Shown here piece after piece: positions 9,305 through 19,729 of a stretch of 49,445 nt of DNA. The position numbers were made by a program, and so were the translations under genes. The stretch is from Ligilactobacillus salivarius DSM 20555 = ATCC 11741 (GTDB taxonomy: Bacteria; Bacillota; Bacilli; Lactobacillales; Lactobacillaceae), in contig NZ_AYYT01000014.1 in assembly GCF_001435955.1 (NCBI RefSeq), positions 1-49,445 on the forward strand. The letters are read 5' to 3'. The stretch's first letter is position 1. Every line of letters starts with the position of its first letter. Under the pieces are notes generated by a model. It was not told the DNA's origin. It made no database searches and worked only from the letters and a program-made list of their open reading frames with translations.

Positions 9305-11671
9305 ATGTCAACCTCTATTGGAGTTAGAAAATTAGTTGAATTTATCCTGAAAAAAGGAAATTTAACATCTAATACTAATTCACAAAATACTGCTTTAGAT
9401 GGGATCAACATTCATCAACGATTACAGAAAAAATTCTCTAATGATACAAAATCGGAAATTGCTTTGAAAAAAGAATTAGACATTGATGGTGAAACTTGGA
9501 TTATTCATGGAAGAGCTGATGGAATTAAATATATCGATGACCGACCACAACAAGTTATCGAAATAAAAACTTCTAGTCCTGAATTTTCAGAATTAGCTCC
9601 TAATACTCTCGAACTTTATTGGGCTCAAGCTAAAATTTACGCTCATATAATTATGGAACAAGAGCAACTGCCAGAATTATCTCTTAAATTGATTTATGTA
9701 CAAACTACTGATAATACAATTTCTGAAGAAACTCAGGTTATTAGTCAAACTGATGCTCAAAATTTCTTTGACAACATTATTGCGGAATTTACAAATTGGA
9801 TAAAACTTCAGCATCAACTCCAAAAAGAACGCGATCATTCTATTAACAAATTGGATTTTCCATTTTCATCTTATAGGAAAAATCAACATGAATTTGCTGC
9901 TGCAGTTTATAAAACAATAGCTTTAAATAAAAAATTATTAGTTGAAGCCCCTACTGGAACTGGGAAAACTATTTCAACTATTTTTCCTGCAGTCAAGGCT
10001 TTAGGTACTAAAAAATGTCAAAAAATATTCTACTTAACTGCTAAACAAAGCACTCGTAAAGTAGCTGAAGAAACTTTACAGTTATTGGTAAAACATGGAC
10101 TTTCTATTACTGCAATTACCCTAACTTCTAAAGAGCAAATTACATTTCCTGAAGAATTAGATTTGGCAGACGATGAAAATCCTTATTACTTGGGTTATTA
10201 TGATCGCCTACGACCAGCTTTGATAGATATTTTAACCAATGAAAAAGTGATTACCCGGAAAATTGTGGAAAATTATGCTAAGAAACATATGCTTGATCCT
10301 TTTGAATTTTCTCTAGATATTAGTAATTCTTGTGATGTAGTAATATGCGATTATAACTACCTTTTTGATCCTTTAGTTAAGTTACAACGATTCTTTACAG
10401 AAAGAAACTATGATTATACTTTTTTGTTAGATGAAGCTCATAATCTAGTTAGTCGTTCTCGAGATATGTATACTAAAGAAATTTCTTCACAACAAATCAA
10501 GGATTTATTAGACAAACTCCAAACGCTGCCACATCCACCCCAAAAGATTGTGGATAAGCTAAATACTCTTTTAAATGATTTTGATTTGATTAAGGAACCC
10601 TTAGTTAATTATCAACAAGCTGACGTAATAATTGAGGAAAAACTTGCCTCACTGACAAAAAAAATAATGTATTTTTGTGATTTTACTACTGATTGGCTGG
10701 CAGAAAACCCACATTTTTCTCTTAAAGATGACTTACTGGAATTTTTCTTCGCCGCTTATGCCTTTGTTAAGATTAGTGATTATTACAATAATAGCTTTAG
10801 AACACATTTATTTATTACTGAAAATTCTGAGTTACTAATTAGGGTGTTTTGCTTAGATTCTAGTGAATTGATTGCTAATAGTCTTAACTTGGGAGGTAGT
10901 GCTGTTCTTTTTTCAGCGACTTTGTCACCATTAAATTACTACCAAGAAATGTTTGGATTAATTGATAACAGTTTGTTATACCAGCTATCCTCATCTTTCG
11001 ATGAAAGTAATCTTAACTTGTTAATAACATCTTATATTCCTGTTACTTATCAACAAAGGCAGCAAAGTCTTGGAAAAATTATTGATGCTATTCACACTAT
11101 GATTGCTACTAAGCAAGGGAATTATCTGATTTTCTTACCATCTTATACTTTTTTGAAGCAGGTAGTTGTGGCATTTAATCAAGCTTATCCACATATTGAC
11201 ACTGTAATTCAAGAAAACGATATGACTAGAGAACAACAGGAAGATTTTTTGAATTATTTCGTTGAAAATCCAACTAAAATTTTAGTCGGTTTTGCTGTAT
11301 TAGGTGGTAGTTTTTCAGAAGGAATTGATTTAAAAGGTAATCGTCTAAGCGGTGTAGCAATAGTTAGTGTGGGACTTCCAAAATTAAGTAAAGAAACTAA
11401 TGAACTCCAAAATTACTTCAATAATAAACAAAAAGATGGATTTCAATATGCTTATCAACTTCCTGGACTTAATAATATTTTCCAGGCTGCTGGTCGTGTT
11501 ATCCGAAGTTCTACTGATGTAGGTGTAGTCCTTTTAATAGACAATCGTTTTGCTACTTCTAGATATGCGAAATTTTTCCCACCACATTGGAAATATGCAC
11601 AGATTATTCACAATCAATATAAACTTGAACAAAACTTATCTACATTTTGGAATAAAAATAAAGACAGCTAA
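9305..11671 (+). CDS. PD-(D/E)XK nuclease fused to DinG/XPD-like superfamily 2 helicase
   Basis: A 788-residue protein with two parts. Residues ~1-170 resemble a RecB/Cas4-type nuclease: Asp72 in GRADGI, and Glu86 and Lys88 in VIEIKTSS form a D...ExK site. Residues ~185-780 are a DinG/XPD-like helicase with Walker A APTGTGKT (215-222), DEAH (376-379), SATLSP and C-terminal QAAGRVIRS. In relatives known to me four cysteines between Walker A and DEAH hold a 4Fe-4S cluster. Here the matching segment (~280-335, with GYYDR and DPFEFSLD) has none, so the cluster appears lost. The start ATG has AAAGGAGG seven bases upstream. The gene is monocistronic and ends in a terminator that includes its stop codon. 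Probable role: DNA repair or processing; substrate unknown. Confidence 0.8.
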   Translation: MSTSIGVRKLVEFILKKGNLTSNTNSQNTALDGINIHQRLQKKFSNDTKSEIALKKELDIDGETWIIHGRADGIKYIDDRPQQVIEIKTSSPEFSELAPNTLELYWAQAKIYAHIIMEQEQLPELSLKLIYVQTTDNTISEETQVISQTDAQNFFDNIIAEFTNWIKLQHQLQKERDHSINKLDFPFSSYRKNQHEFAAAVYKTIALNKKLLVEAPTGTGKTISTIFPAVKALGTKKCQKIFYLTAKQSTRKVAEETLQLLVKHGLSITAITLTSKEQITFPEELDLADDENPYYLGYYDRLRPALIDILTNEKVITRKIVENYAKKHMLDPFEFSLDISNSCDVVICDYNYLFDPLVKLQRFFTERNYDYTFLLDEAHNLVSRSRDMYTKEISSQQIKDLLDKLQTLPHPPQKIVDKLNTLLNDFDLIKEPLVNYQQADVIIEEKLASLTKKIMYFCDFTTDWLAENPHFSLKDDLLEFFFAAYAFVKISDYYNNSFRTHLFITENSELLIRVFCLDSSELIANSLNLGGSAVLFSATLSPLNYYQEMFGLIDNSLLYQLSSSFDESNLNLLITSYIPVTYQQRQQSLGKIIDAIHTMIATKQGNYLIFLPSYTFLKQVVVAFNQAYPHIDTVIQENDMTREQQEDFLNYFVENPTKILVGFAVLGGSFSEGIDLKGNRLSGVAIVSVGLPKLSKETNELQNYFNNKQKDGFQYAYQLPGLNNIFQAAGRVIRSSTDVGVVLLIDNRFATSRYAKFFPPHWKYAQIIHNQYKLEQNLSTFWNKNKDS

Positions 11672-11695
11672 AACTCAAAATTTTAGCTGTCTTTA
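11659..11695. terminator. Bidirectional intrinsic terminator
   Basis: TAAAGACAGCTAAAA and TTTTAGCTGTCTTTA form a 15-bp stem that contains the stop codon of the plus-strand helicase gene and abuts the stop codon of the minus-strand membrane protein gene, serving both convergent genes. Confidence 0.85.
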
Positions 11696-12352
11696 TTAGA
11701 ATCTAAATGATTTATGAAAATAAAATCCCTGTAACCATCGTGATGAACGTTTAATATTAAAATATGCATAAATACATAGCAATCCTGCACCGATAGTATC
11801 AGCAATTAGATCTCCCATAGTATCCATCAATGCTGCTCGACCTACAAAAGCTTTTCCTGCACTGCTAGCATAACGCTGTAAGTTCATTCCAAATAAACCA
11901 TCGCAAGTAAACTCATAAAATTCCCAACACACTCCACAAAAAATTGCAAACGATAATGCATAAAGTACTAAGAATCCAGCTGGCATATGTTCTCTTAAGT
12001 GCTTAGGAACAAGCATGCCATATAGTGAAAATCCAAAACTAGCCAGTAAGGCTCCACTTATTAAATGAAGTCCCTTATCCCAATAAGGCACGCTATAAAA
12101 ATGCAATAATGTACCTAGATAAACTGAACCATATATAAATAATAAATAAAACGCATTTAGGAATTTAGGCAAGTTAAATCTAAAAAGGCTTGAGGCAATC
12201 ACAGGAGCTAAAGCTAGTAAAATCCCTGCAATTGTTTCTGCTATGTATAACATACTTTTATGTTCAATAAAACTTGAAACTAATGATACCAGCATTGAAA
12301 TTTCAATAAATATTAGCATAATTATGTCAAATGACCAATTAAATTTTTTCAT
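11696..12352 (-). CDS. YjdF-like (DUF2238) multi-pass membrane protein
   Basis: About 218 residues with six or more predicted transmembrane segments. The pattern resembles the YjdF/DUF2238 family: GKGLHLISGALLASFGF-type helix, WEFYEF, and DTMGDLIADTIGAG near the C-terminus. No enzymatic function is established for that family. I start it at the ATG at 12352 (MKKFNWSF), which has GAGGTG nine bases upstream. The rpmE terminator stands between rpmE and this gene, so it depends on read-through or an unseen promoter. Confidence 0.7.
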   Translation of the reverse strand: MKKFNWSFDIIMLIFIEISMLVSLVSSFIEHKSMLYIAETIAGILLALAPVIASSLFRFNLPKFLNAFYLLFIYGSVYLGTLLHFYSVPYWDKGLHLISGALLASFGFSLYGMLVPKHLREHMPAGFLVLYALSFAIFCGVCWEFYEFTCDGLFGMNLQRYASSAGKAFVGRAALMDTMGDLIADTIGAGLLCIYAYFNIKRSSRWLQGFYFHKSFRF

Positions 12353-12372
12353 ATTATAATTCACCTCACAAA

Positions 12373-12415
12373 AAAAACTGCTACCCACCTAATTATGAGG
12401 CAAGTAACAGTTTTT
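12373..12415 (-). terminator. Terminator after rpmE
   Basis: A stem of about 18 bp including G-T pairs, AAAAACTGTTACTTGCCT with AGGTGGGTAGCAGTTTTT, is followed by a T-run on the minus strand, close downstream of rpmE. Confidence 0.85.
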
Positions 12416-12433
12416 GACAAGTTATCCACAATC

Positions 12434-12682
12434 TTAGTTTGTGAAACCGTATTTCTTGTTGAAACGATCCACACGTCCGTCTGCTTGTGTAAACTTTTGA
12501 CGACCTGTGTAGAATGGGTGTGAATCACTAGAGATTTCAACACGGATCAATGGATATGTGTTGCCATCTTCCCATTCAATTGTTTCTTCAGAATTCTTTG
12601 TAGAACCTGATAAAAATTTATAACCTGTTGCAGAGTCCATGAAAACAACTTCATGGTAATCTGGATGAATTCCTTGTTTCAT
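12434..12682 (-). CDS. rpmE2: 50S ribosomal protein L31, type B
   Basis: An 82-residue L31 of the cysteine-free B type: [16 protein letters not shown] at the start and [10 protein letters not shown] and RFNKKYGF toward the end, without the CxxC zinc site of type A L31. It binds the large subunit near the central protuberance and contributes to inter-subunit contacts. It has its own promoter (12751-12779) and terminator. The leader carries a repeated TGACTCAG (minus-strand reading) upstream of the ribosome binding site AAAGGAG. Confidence 0.96.
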
Positions 12683-12750
12683 TTCATTTCGCTCCTTTGC
12701 CCTGAGTCATTTGCTGAGTCAGAGTTATTCTGTGTATTACAACAAGAAAC

Positions 12751-12779
12751 ATAATAACATGTTTCAAAACATTCTGCAA
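12751..12779 (-). promoter_or_regulatory. rpmE2 promoter
   Basis: On the minus strand TTGCAG (12774-12779) and TATTAT (12751-12756) with a 17-bp spacer, in the rho-rpmE2 intergenic region. Confidence 0.6.
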
Positions 12780-12787
12780 TAAATTTT

Positions 12788-14071
12788 TTATTTCATCATT
12801 TTTTCAATTTTACCACAAAATTCAGTATTATCTTGCGAATTACGTAAAAGTTGTAGCACCTGTTCAGTGTCAGAAACTAAATCATTACTCAAGTTTTTAC
12901 GCAATTTCCACAATGCATCCAATTTCTCTTGTGATAATAATAATTCTTCTTTTCTTGTTCCTGAACGCTTTATATCAACTGCAGGAAAGACTCTTCTTTC
13001 TGCCAATTCACGTGATAAGTGAAGTTCTTGGTTCCCAGTTCCCTTAAACTCTTCATAGATAACATCATCCATACGAGAACCAGTATCTACTAATGCAGTC
13101 GCTAAGATCGTCAAACTTCCGCCTTCTTCAATATTACGTGCTGCTCCAAAGAATTTCTTTGGCTTGTATAAAGCTGCTGGATCAATCCCACCAGAAAGTG
13201 TACGTCCACTTGGCGGAACTACTAAATTATAAGCTCTGGCTAAACGAGTCAAAGAATCCAATAAGATAATAACATCTTGTTTATCTTCAACTAATCGCAT
13301 CGCCCTTTCCAATAATAATTCTGCTACACGTACATGATTTTCAGGACGTTGGTCAAAAGTTGAGTAAACAACTTCACCGTTAACTGTTCTTTCTAAATCT
13401 GTAACTTCTTCTGGACGTTCATCAATTAGTAGTAATAGTAATTTTGCATCTGGATAATTTGCAGAAATTCCCTTCGCAATTGCTTTTAACAAACTAGTCT
13501 TTCCAGCTTTAGGTGGAGCAACAATTAAACCACGTTGACCAAATCCAATTGGTGCAAATAAATCTATTACACGTGTAGATAATTGTCCCTTAATTGTTTC
13601 CAATTCTATCTGTTTATCTGGATAGATTGGCGTTAAAGCTGGAAAATGATCACGTTTCTTAGCTTCTTCAGGATCCTTATTATTTACAGAATCAACATGT
13701 AAAATTCCATAAAATTTTTCTCCTTGTCGAGGTGGGCGAGCGGTCCCTGCAACTTCATCACCATTTCTTAAACCAAATCGTCTAATCTGTGATGCTGAAA
13801 TATAGATATCCTCTTGTGATGGTCCATAATTAATAGGTCTCAAGAATCCATAGCCATCTTGATTAGGAACTATTTCTAAAATTCCTTTCATATAGAAACC
13901 ATTTTTATTTGCTTGTGCTCGAATTACCGCTAGAGATAATTCTTTTTTATTCATTTTGCTATAGTAAGGAATTTTATAAATTCTTGCGTAATTATAGATT
14001 TCCTTTAGCGTCATGTTTTCCAATTCAGCAATTGTTAATTCTTTGATATCTTTATTTTCAGATGTCGCCAT
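12788..14071 (-). CDS. rho: Transcription termination factor Rho
   Basis: RNA-dependent hexameric ATPase that terminates transcription. The 427-residue protein has the N-terminal helical domain (SAP-like, [14 protein letters not shown]), the cold-shock RNA-binding domain with GYGFLRP and [18 protein letters not shown], and the RecA-like motor with Walker [22 protein letters not shown], and the Q/R-loop region around [13 protein letters not shown]. It begins 10 bases after the murA stop codon and its AGGGG ribosome binding site overlaps that stop, so murA and rho are probably one transcription unit. Confidence 0.97.
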   Translation of the reverse strand: MATSENKDIKELTIAELENMTLKEIYNYARIYKIPYYSKMNKKELSLAVIRAQANKNGFYMKGILEIVPNQDGYGFLRPINYGPSQEDIYISASQIRRFGLRNGDEVAGTARPPRQGEKFYGILHVDSVNNKDPEEAKKRDHFPALTPIYPDKQIELETIKGQLSTRVIDLFAPIGFGQRGLIVAPPKAGKTSLLKAIAKGISANYPDAKLLLLLIDERPEEVTDLERTVNGEVVYSTFDQRPENHVRVAELLLERAMRLVEDKQDVIILLDSLTRLARAYNLVVPPSGRTLSGGIDPAALYKPKKFFGAARNIEEGGSLTILATALVDTGSRMDDVIYEEFKGTGNQELHLSRELAERRVFPAVDIKRSGTRKEELLLSQEKLDALWKLRKNLSNDLVSDTEQVLQLLRNSQDNTEFCGKIEKMMK

Positions 14072-14081
14072 TACATTTCCC

Positions 14082-15353
14082 CTATTCTCGGTTATCTGTA
14101 ATAATTTCTACTTTTACAGACAGACCCTTTAATTTATCTACTATTCTGTCATAACCACGTAAAATATTATCAGCCTTTGTGATCACAGTTGTTCCTTCTG
14201 CCATTAATGCTAAACCTAGTAATGATACTCCAGCTCTAATTTCGCTAGCTTCAACTGTTGTTCCTAGTAAGTCTTTAGATCTCTTAACAGTAATAATTCC
14301 ATCTTTACTAGAAATCTTTGCACCCATTTTACGCATTTCAGGAATATGTTTAACACGTTCAGGATATAATGTATCAATAATTCTAGAACTACCTTGTGCT
14401 TTTAATAATAGTGGAGTTAGTGGTTGTTGCAAATCTGTCGCAAAACCTGGGAAAGGAGCTGTTTTAACTGTGACAGGGACTAATAAATCGCCACCAGGAA
14501 CATAGATGCTATCTTCATGAATTTCTAAACGTACACCCATTTCTTGTAACTTGGCGATGAATGGATCTAAATGTTCTGTAATAACATTTTTTACTAATAC
14601 ACCGTTACCGTTTGCTGCTGCAAATGCTAAGTATGTACCTGCTTCAATTCTATCAGGAATAATTGTATGAGTATTTGTAGCTCTTAATTCATCTACACCC
14701 TCAATTCTAATAACATCTGTACCAGCTCCACGAATTCGAGCCCCCATATTATTTAAAAATGTAGCTAAGTCAACAATTTCAGGTTCTTTAGCTGCATTTT
14801 CAATAATTGTAGTTCCTTTAGCTTTAACTGCTGCTAATAAGACGTTAACTGTAGCCCCTACTGAAACTAAGTCAAAGAAGATTCTTGCACCCTTCAAACC
14901 TTCAGGACCAGTCTTGATATATACTTTATCTTTTTCTTCTACAACTTTTGCACCTAAAGCTTCGAAGCCTTTAATATGTTGATCAATAGGACGTGGACCA
15001 ATATTATCGCCACCAGGAAAATCAACAATTGCTTCACCAAATCTACCTAACAAAGCTCCCATGAAATAATAAGAAGCTCGCAAACTTCTAATAGCTTTAC
15101 CAGGAAGTGGAGCTTTCTTGATTTCAGTAGGATCTATCATCAATTCCCCATGTCCAAAATGGGAAGAAACATTCATAGACTTTAAAATAATCATCAAATT
15201 ATGTACATCTAAAATATCCGGTACACTATCAAATCTTACAACTGTGTCCGCCAAAATAGCTGCTGGAATTAGTGCCACTGTACTATTTTTAGCACCTCCA
15301 ACAGTTACTTCTCCAGATAAGGTCTGCTTACCTTTAACAATCATTTTTTTCAT
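14082..15353 (-). CDS. murA: UDP-N-acetylglucosamine 1-carboxyvinyltransferase with Asp at the catalytic Cys position
   Basis: Catalyses the first committed step of peptidoglycan synthesis, transfer of enolpyruvate from PEP to UDP-GlcNAc. The 423-residue protein shows the family marks [35 protein letters not shown] and the C-terminal [17 protein letters not shown]. The active-site loop that normally reads PGGC reads PGGD here, with Asp116 in place of the Cys alkylated by fosfomycin (codon GAT, complement of 15006-15008). Cys-to-Asp MurA enzymes are known to be active and fosfomycin-insensitive. The loop context [19 protein letters not shown] resembles the Firmicute MurA2/MurZ paralogue. An operon with rho is likely; promoter and inverted repeats lie at 15394-15477. 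Confidence 0.95.
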   Translation of the reverse strand: MKKMIVKGKQTLSGEVTVGGAKNSTVALIPAAILADTVVRFDSVPDILDVHNLMIILKSMNVSSHFGHGELMIDPTEIKKAPLPGKAIRSLRASYYFMGALLGRFGEAIVDFPGGDNIGPRPIDQHIKGFEALGAKVVEEKDKVYIKTGPEGLKGARIFFDLVSVGATVNVLLAAVKAKGTTIIENAAKEPEIVDLATFLNNMGARIRGAGTDVIRIEGVDELRATNTHTIIPDRIEAGTYLAFAAANGNGVLVKNVITEHLDPFIAKLQEMGVRLEIHEDSIYVPGGDLLVPVTVKTAPFPGFATDLQQPLTPLLLKAQGSSRIIDTLYPERVKHIPEMRKMGAKISSKDGIITVKRSKDLLGTTVEASEIRAGVSLLGLALMAEGTTVITKADNILRGYDRIVDKLKGLSVKVEIITDNRE

Positions 15354-15393
15354 TTATTTATCTATCCTCTATCTAATTTAATATCATTAAATG

Positions 15394-15429
15394 GTGCATC
15401 CTTAATCACTATAAAGCTTCATGATGCAC
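15394..15429 (-). promoter_or_regulatory. Leader hairpin upstream of murA
   Basis: GTGCATC and GATGCAC pair around a 22-base loop in the murA 5' leader. No T-run follows; role unknown. Confidence 0.4.
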
Positions 15430-15477
15430 AGAGCGTACTCTTCTCTTTATCTTACAAGATTAACGCTCTGTTTTCAA
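15429..15477 (-). promoter_or_regulatory. murA promoter with overlapping inverted repeat
   Basis: On the minus strand TTGAAA (15472-15477) and TAAGAT (15449-15454) are 17 bp apart. The 8-bp repeats CAGAGCGT (15463-15470 on minus) and ACGCTCTG (15429-15436 on minus) bracket the -10, one in the spacer and one after the likely start site. This is the layout expected of an operator or of an early hairpin. Confidence 0.55.
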
Positions 15478-15559
15478 CGATAATACGGCGTTTTCATTAA
15501 TATTTAACATTAACTAATATTACTGGAATAATTATTACATATATAACAATATATTAAAA

Positions 15560-15597
15560 AAACTACTTCCAAATCATCAACAGATTTGAAAGTAGTC
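15560..15597 (-). terminator. Terminator after the 67-residue protein gene
   Basis: On the minus strand ACTACTTTCAAATC and GATTTGGAAGTAGT form a 14-bp stem followed by seven Ts. Confidence 0.85.
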
Positions 15598-15608
15598 TCT
15601 ATCTATTT

Positions 15609-15809
15609 TTAATCCAGCTTTTGTCCATTAATGACTGCTGTAATTTCGCGATACTCATCGTTAGTAGGTTCAGCTTCCATTGTCTTCAAGGCATGGATTC
15701 TTTCAACTGAGCGATGACTTTCCAAAGAAAAATCAGCATCTGTTAAATGATTTTTTTCTTGATATTCAATGATTGATTTTGCAAATGGACTTAACTCTCT
15801 AGCTACCAT
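15609..15809 (-). CDS. Small conserved-looking protein of unknown function
   Basis: A 66-residue soluble protein starting MVARELSPFAKSIIEYQ. The start at 15809 is chosen because GGAGG lies eight bases before that ATG. It resembles the small Lactobacillaceae proteins annotated as the LBP_cg2779 family, which have no known function; the match is from memory and not firm. The pattern of alternating helices with EYQEKNHLTDADF and SVERIHALKTME recalls short helix-turn-helix folds, but no clear DNA-binding motif can be claimed. It lies between the pyrG terminator and its own terminator and is therefore an independent unit. Confidence 0.6.
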   Translation of the reverse strand: MVARELSPFAKSIIEYQEKNHLTDADFSLESHRSVERIHALKTMEAEPTNDEYREITAVINGQKLD

Positions 15810-15873
15810 TTTCCCTACCTCCAATTCTATACAATTTAATCATAGCACAATTTACAGAATTGGATAATAAAAA

Positions 15874-15907
15874 ACAATATATCCATAATTAAATACAGAT
15901 ATATTGT
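15874..15907 (-). terminator. pyrG terminator
   Basis: ACAATATATC and GATATATTGT form a 10-bp stem followed on the minus strand by TTTTTTATT, just after the pyrG stop codon. Confidence 0.8.
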
Positions 15908-15920
15908 CTTTAAATCAATA

Positions 15921-17540
<1,620 letters not shown>

Positions 17541-17574
17541 TTAATTATTTAAGGACTATCACAAAAACAAGAAA

Positions 17575-17606
17575 CTCCCTATTCGCTTATCTTTGAATAG
17601 GGAGCC
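17575..17606 (-). terminator. pyrG leader attenuator hairpin
   Basis: On the minus strand GGCTCCCTATTC and GAATAGGGAG form a 10-bp stem followed by TTTCTTGTTTTTG. The CU-rich 5' arm (CTCCCTATTC) could pair with a poly-G tract added at the RNA 5' end, preventing termination when CTP is scarce. Confidence 0.75.
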
Positions 17607-17646
17607 TTATTATCCGTTCTTTACTTCATAACTTATATGAAGTGCC

Positions 17647-17683
17647 CGTATTGTATTCTACATACTCTTTAGGCACACGTCAA
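17647..17683 (-). promoter_or_regulatory. pyrG promoter with GGGC start site
   Basis: On the minus strand TTGACG (17678-17683), 17 bp, TAGAAT (17655-17660), then seven bases to GGGC beginning at 17647. GGGC at the start site is the sequence needed for reiterative G addition at pyrG of low-GC Gram-positives. The promoter begins just after the rpoE stop codon. Confidence 0.75.
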
Positions 17684-17693
17684 GAATTAAATC

Positions 17694-18284
17694 TTAATCT
17701 TGATTTTCTTCATCAAGATCTGCGTCAGAAAATTCTGTTAATTGACCTTCAATTCCGTCAGCTAATTCATCTTCTGGATCATCGCCATCATCAATATCAT
17801 CTAAATCTTTAGTATATTGTTTTAATTCATGACTACCTTCATCGTCGTCATCATCTTCATCATCATAATCATTGTCAAGATCTTCATCTTCTGGATCATC
17901 GTCATCATAGTCGATAACATCATCATCATCAGAAACATCGGCCAAGAAGGCGTTAACTTTCTTACGTTTCTTACGTGGACGTTCCTCGTCTTCTTCGTCT
18001 TCGCCATGAACGAGTGCTTCGTCAATGGAATCGTATGGATACCATGAACGTAACCCCCAAACATTATCCCCTAATGAAATGAAGCTACCATCAATATTCA
18101 AATCTGTATAGAATTGTGCTAGACGGTCACGAATCTCTTCATCAGACTTACCAAGATAGACTTGGATTTCGTTAGTTAAATCAGCAAATGCCATTGTTTC
18201 ACCACGTTGATGTAGAATCTCGTGGGCTACTTCAATCATAGACAATTCATCTTTATTTGCATCTTTGAATTTTTCAAGCTCCAA
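17694..18284 (-). CDS. rpoE: DNA-directed RNA polymerase delta subunit
   Basis: Accessory subunit of Firmicute RNA polymerase that promotes enzyme recycling and affects promoter selectivity. The folded N-terminal HARE-HTH domain is recognised by [20 protein letters not shown], and the second half is a long Asp/Glu-rich disordered tail, broken by one basic patch (RPRKKRKK) after the domain. The start is the TTG at 18284, giving the family-like MELEKF; AAAGGA lies upstream, and the in-frame ATG at 18320 has no ribosome binding site. The length is then 196 residues. The gene lies directly upstream of the pyrG promoter, a conserved order. Confidence 0.93.
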   Translation of the reverse strand: MELEKFKDANKDELSMIEVAHEILHQRGETMAFADLTNEIQVYLGKSDEEIRDRLAQFYTDLNIDGSFISLGDNVWGLRSWYPYDSIDEALVHGEDEEDEERPRKKRKKVNAFLADVSDDDDVIDYDDDDPEDEDLDNDYDDEDDDDDEGSHELKQYTKDLDDIDDGDDPEDELADGIEGQLTEFSDADLDEENQD

Positions 18285-18329
18285 ACTGGTACACGTCCTT
18301 TCAAACAGTTTACTCTTCATACTACAATA

Positions 18330-18767
18330 TTAAGCAGTAAATTGCAATCTAATTTTGTATTCCCCAACAATTTTTTCTTGGGAATATAGTAAATAATCTA
18401 CTTCTACTTTAGCAGAAATTGGCATATCTTTCTTGGAAATATTGATTTTATTGGTCAAAGTTTCAATTGGGATTACCCCATATGGTGTTTTATATGTGGT
18501 TGATACTCTCTTTTGACTAGCGAAATACAAGCGCATCTTCATCTCGCCTTGTTGACGATTTAATTGAACTTCACCATCATCAGTGATCTTAAAGGTTACT
18601 GTTGCATCCCCATGTTGATCATGCTTTTCTTGATAGCGCAAATAAATATTTGATCCCATTTTTACATATTGTCCATTAAAAGTCTCAGTATACTTGGATA
18701 CTTCACCATCTTGTTTACGAATTGTTTCCACTTTTACAACAATAGGTGTTCCATTCTTTAATTCCAT
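18330..18767 (-). CDS. DUF1934 (YwiB-like) protein
   Basis: A 145-residue all-beta protein resembling the DUF1934/YwiB family, lipocalin-like barrels without a confirmed ligand. Family-like segments are RYQEKHDQ near residue 45, a FKITDDGEVQLNRQGE-type strand, and the C-terminal YLLYSQEKIVGEYKI. It has AAGGAAGG before the ATG and lies just upstream of rpoE, which is a common neighbourhood in this family of bacteria. No catalytic residues can be named. Confidence 0.8.
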   Translation of the reverse strand: MELKNGTPIVVKVETIRKQDGEVSKYTETFNGQYVKMGSNIYLRYQEKHDQHGDATVTFKITDDGEVQLNRQQGEMKMRLYFASQKRVSTTYKTPYGVIPIETLTNKINISKKDMPISAKVEVDYLLYSQEKIVGEYKIRLQFTA

Positions 18768-18810
18768 ATGATCCTTCCTTCAAAGTTAATTTATATATTT
18801 TGTGATTACA

Positions 18811-18855
18811 TGCAAAAAAGACAACTAATACTTCCAAAATAGAAGTTAAATTGCC
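18811..18855 (-). terminator. Terminator after the glutamine amidotransferase gene
   Basis: On the minus strand GGCAATTTAACTTC and GAAGTATTAGTTGTC form an interrupted stem followed by TTTTTT. Confidence 0.65.
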
Positions 18856-18869
18856 CTTTATTTTCTATC

Positions 18870-19538
18870 TTAAACTAATAAATAGTCCAGTAATTTAAAC
18901 AAAATTTCTTTATTTCCCTTAGGTACTCCATGTTTTATTATATCTTCTGGAGTTTGATGTAATGCATTATTTTGTAGTGCATAATTACCATCATTCAAAG
19001 CTACTTCTCGCACAGAATCTTCATCTTGTTCAAAATGAAATTGCAGACCGACTACATTATCTCCCAATATAAAGCCCTGATTTTTAACTAAATCGCTACT
19101 AAATAACAATTTAGCTTCTTGTGGTACCTCAAACATTTCCTCATGCCAATGAAATGCAGTAAAACTGTCAGGCAATTCTAAATCAATATCACATTGTCGA
19201 TAAACTTTTGCCCAACCAACTTCCTTGTATGGTGATTTAGTTACTTTATACCCTAAAGTTTTAGCAATTTGTTGTGCCCCATAACAGAATCCAATAATTG
19301 GCTTCTTTCTAGCTAACAGTTCTGCAATTATTTTTCTTTCTTGCACAATCCAATCTAAATCATCATTAGGACTCATAGGTCCACCTAAAATTATTAAAAA
19401 GTCAATCTCGTTTGCTTGTGGTAAAATCCCAAATTGATAAGGATGATAAACATATAACTCATGCTTATGCAAATGAGCATAATCTCTAATCATGCCTAAG
19501 CCTTCATTAGGAGTGTGTTGCAAAACAGTAATTTTCAT
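18870..19538 (-). CDS. Class I glutamine amidotransferase-like protein
   Basis: A stand-alone GATase-1 domain of 222 residues. The nucleophile elbow is GFCYGAQQ and the catalytic His lies in LQFHFE, with a conserved FHWHEEMFEVP before it. These are features of GuaA-like GATase proteins of unknown substrate, often annotated as GMP synthase-like. The synthase part is absent, so it is not GuaA. The start ATG at 19538 has AAAGGA upstream; an earlier in-frame codon lacks one. Flanked by its own terminator and a divergent HD protein gene. Confidence 0.85.
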   Translation of the reverse strand: MKITVLQHTPNEGLGMIRDYAHLHKHELYVYHPYQFGILPQANEIDFLIILGGPMSPNDDLDWIVQERKIIAELLARKKPIIGFCYGAQQIAKTLGYKVTKSPYKEVGWAKVYRQCDIDLELPDSFTAFHWHEEMFEVPQEAKLLFSSDLVKNQGFILGDNVVGLQFHFEQDEDSVREVALNDGNYALQNNALHQTPEDIIKHGVPKGNKEILFKLLDYLLV

Positions 19539-19729
19539 GTTTTTCCTTTCTATCGACGGCAAGGTTGGGAGTAGGTTTCGCCTGCAAATACCTATATTTA
19601 CAAATATATTATAGCTTAGATATTATTTTTTTCAATTTAAATGGCATTAATCTGATTTAAATTAGTATTTTATGCTAGTATTAATATTGAAATCCATTAC
19701 ATTATATTTGGAACCTAGGAGGGGAATTT

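Noticed and set aside
12361-12543. 60-residue open frame on the minus strand across the rpmE2 terminator
   Set aside because: It overlaps the L31 gene in another frame and runs through its terminator; no ribosome binding site.
17822-18064. Open frames on both strands across the acidic tail of rpoE
   Set aside because: They are by-products of the repetitive Asp/Glu codons (GAT/GAA) of the delta subunit and have no ribosome binding site.
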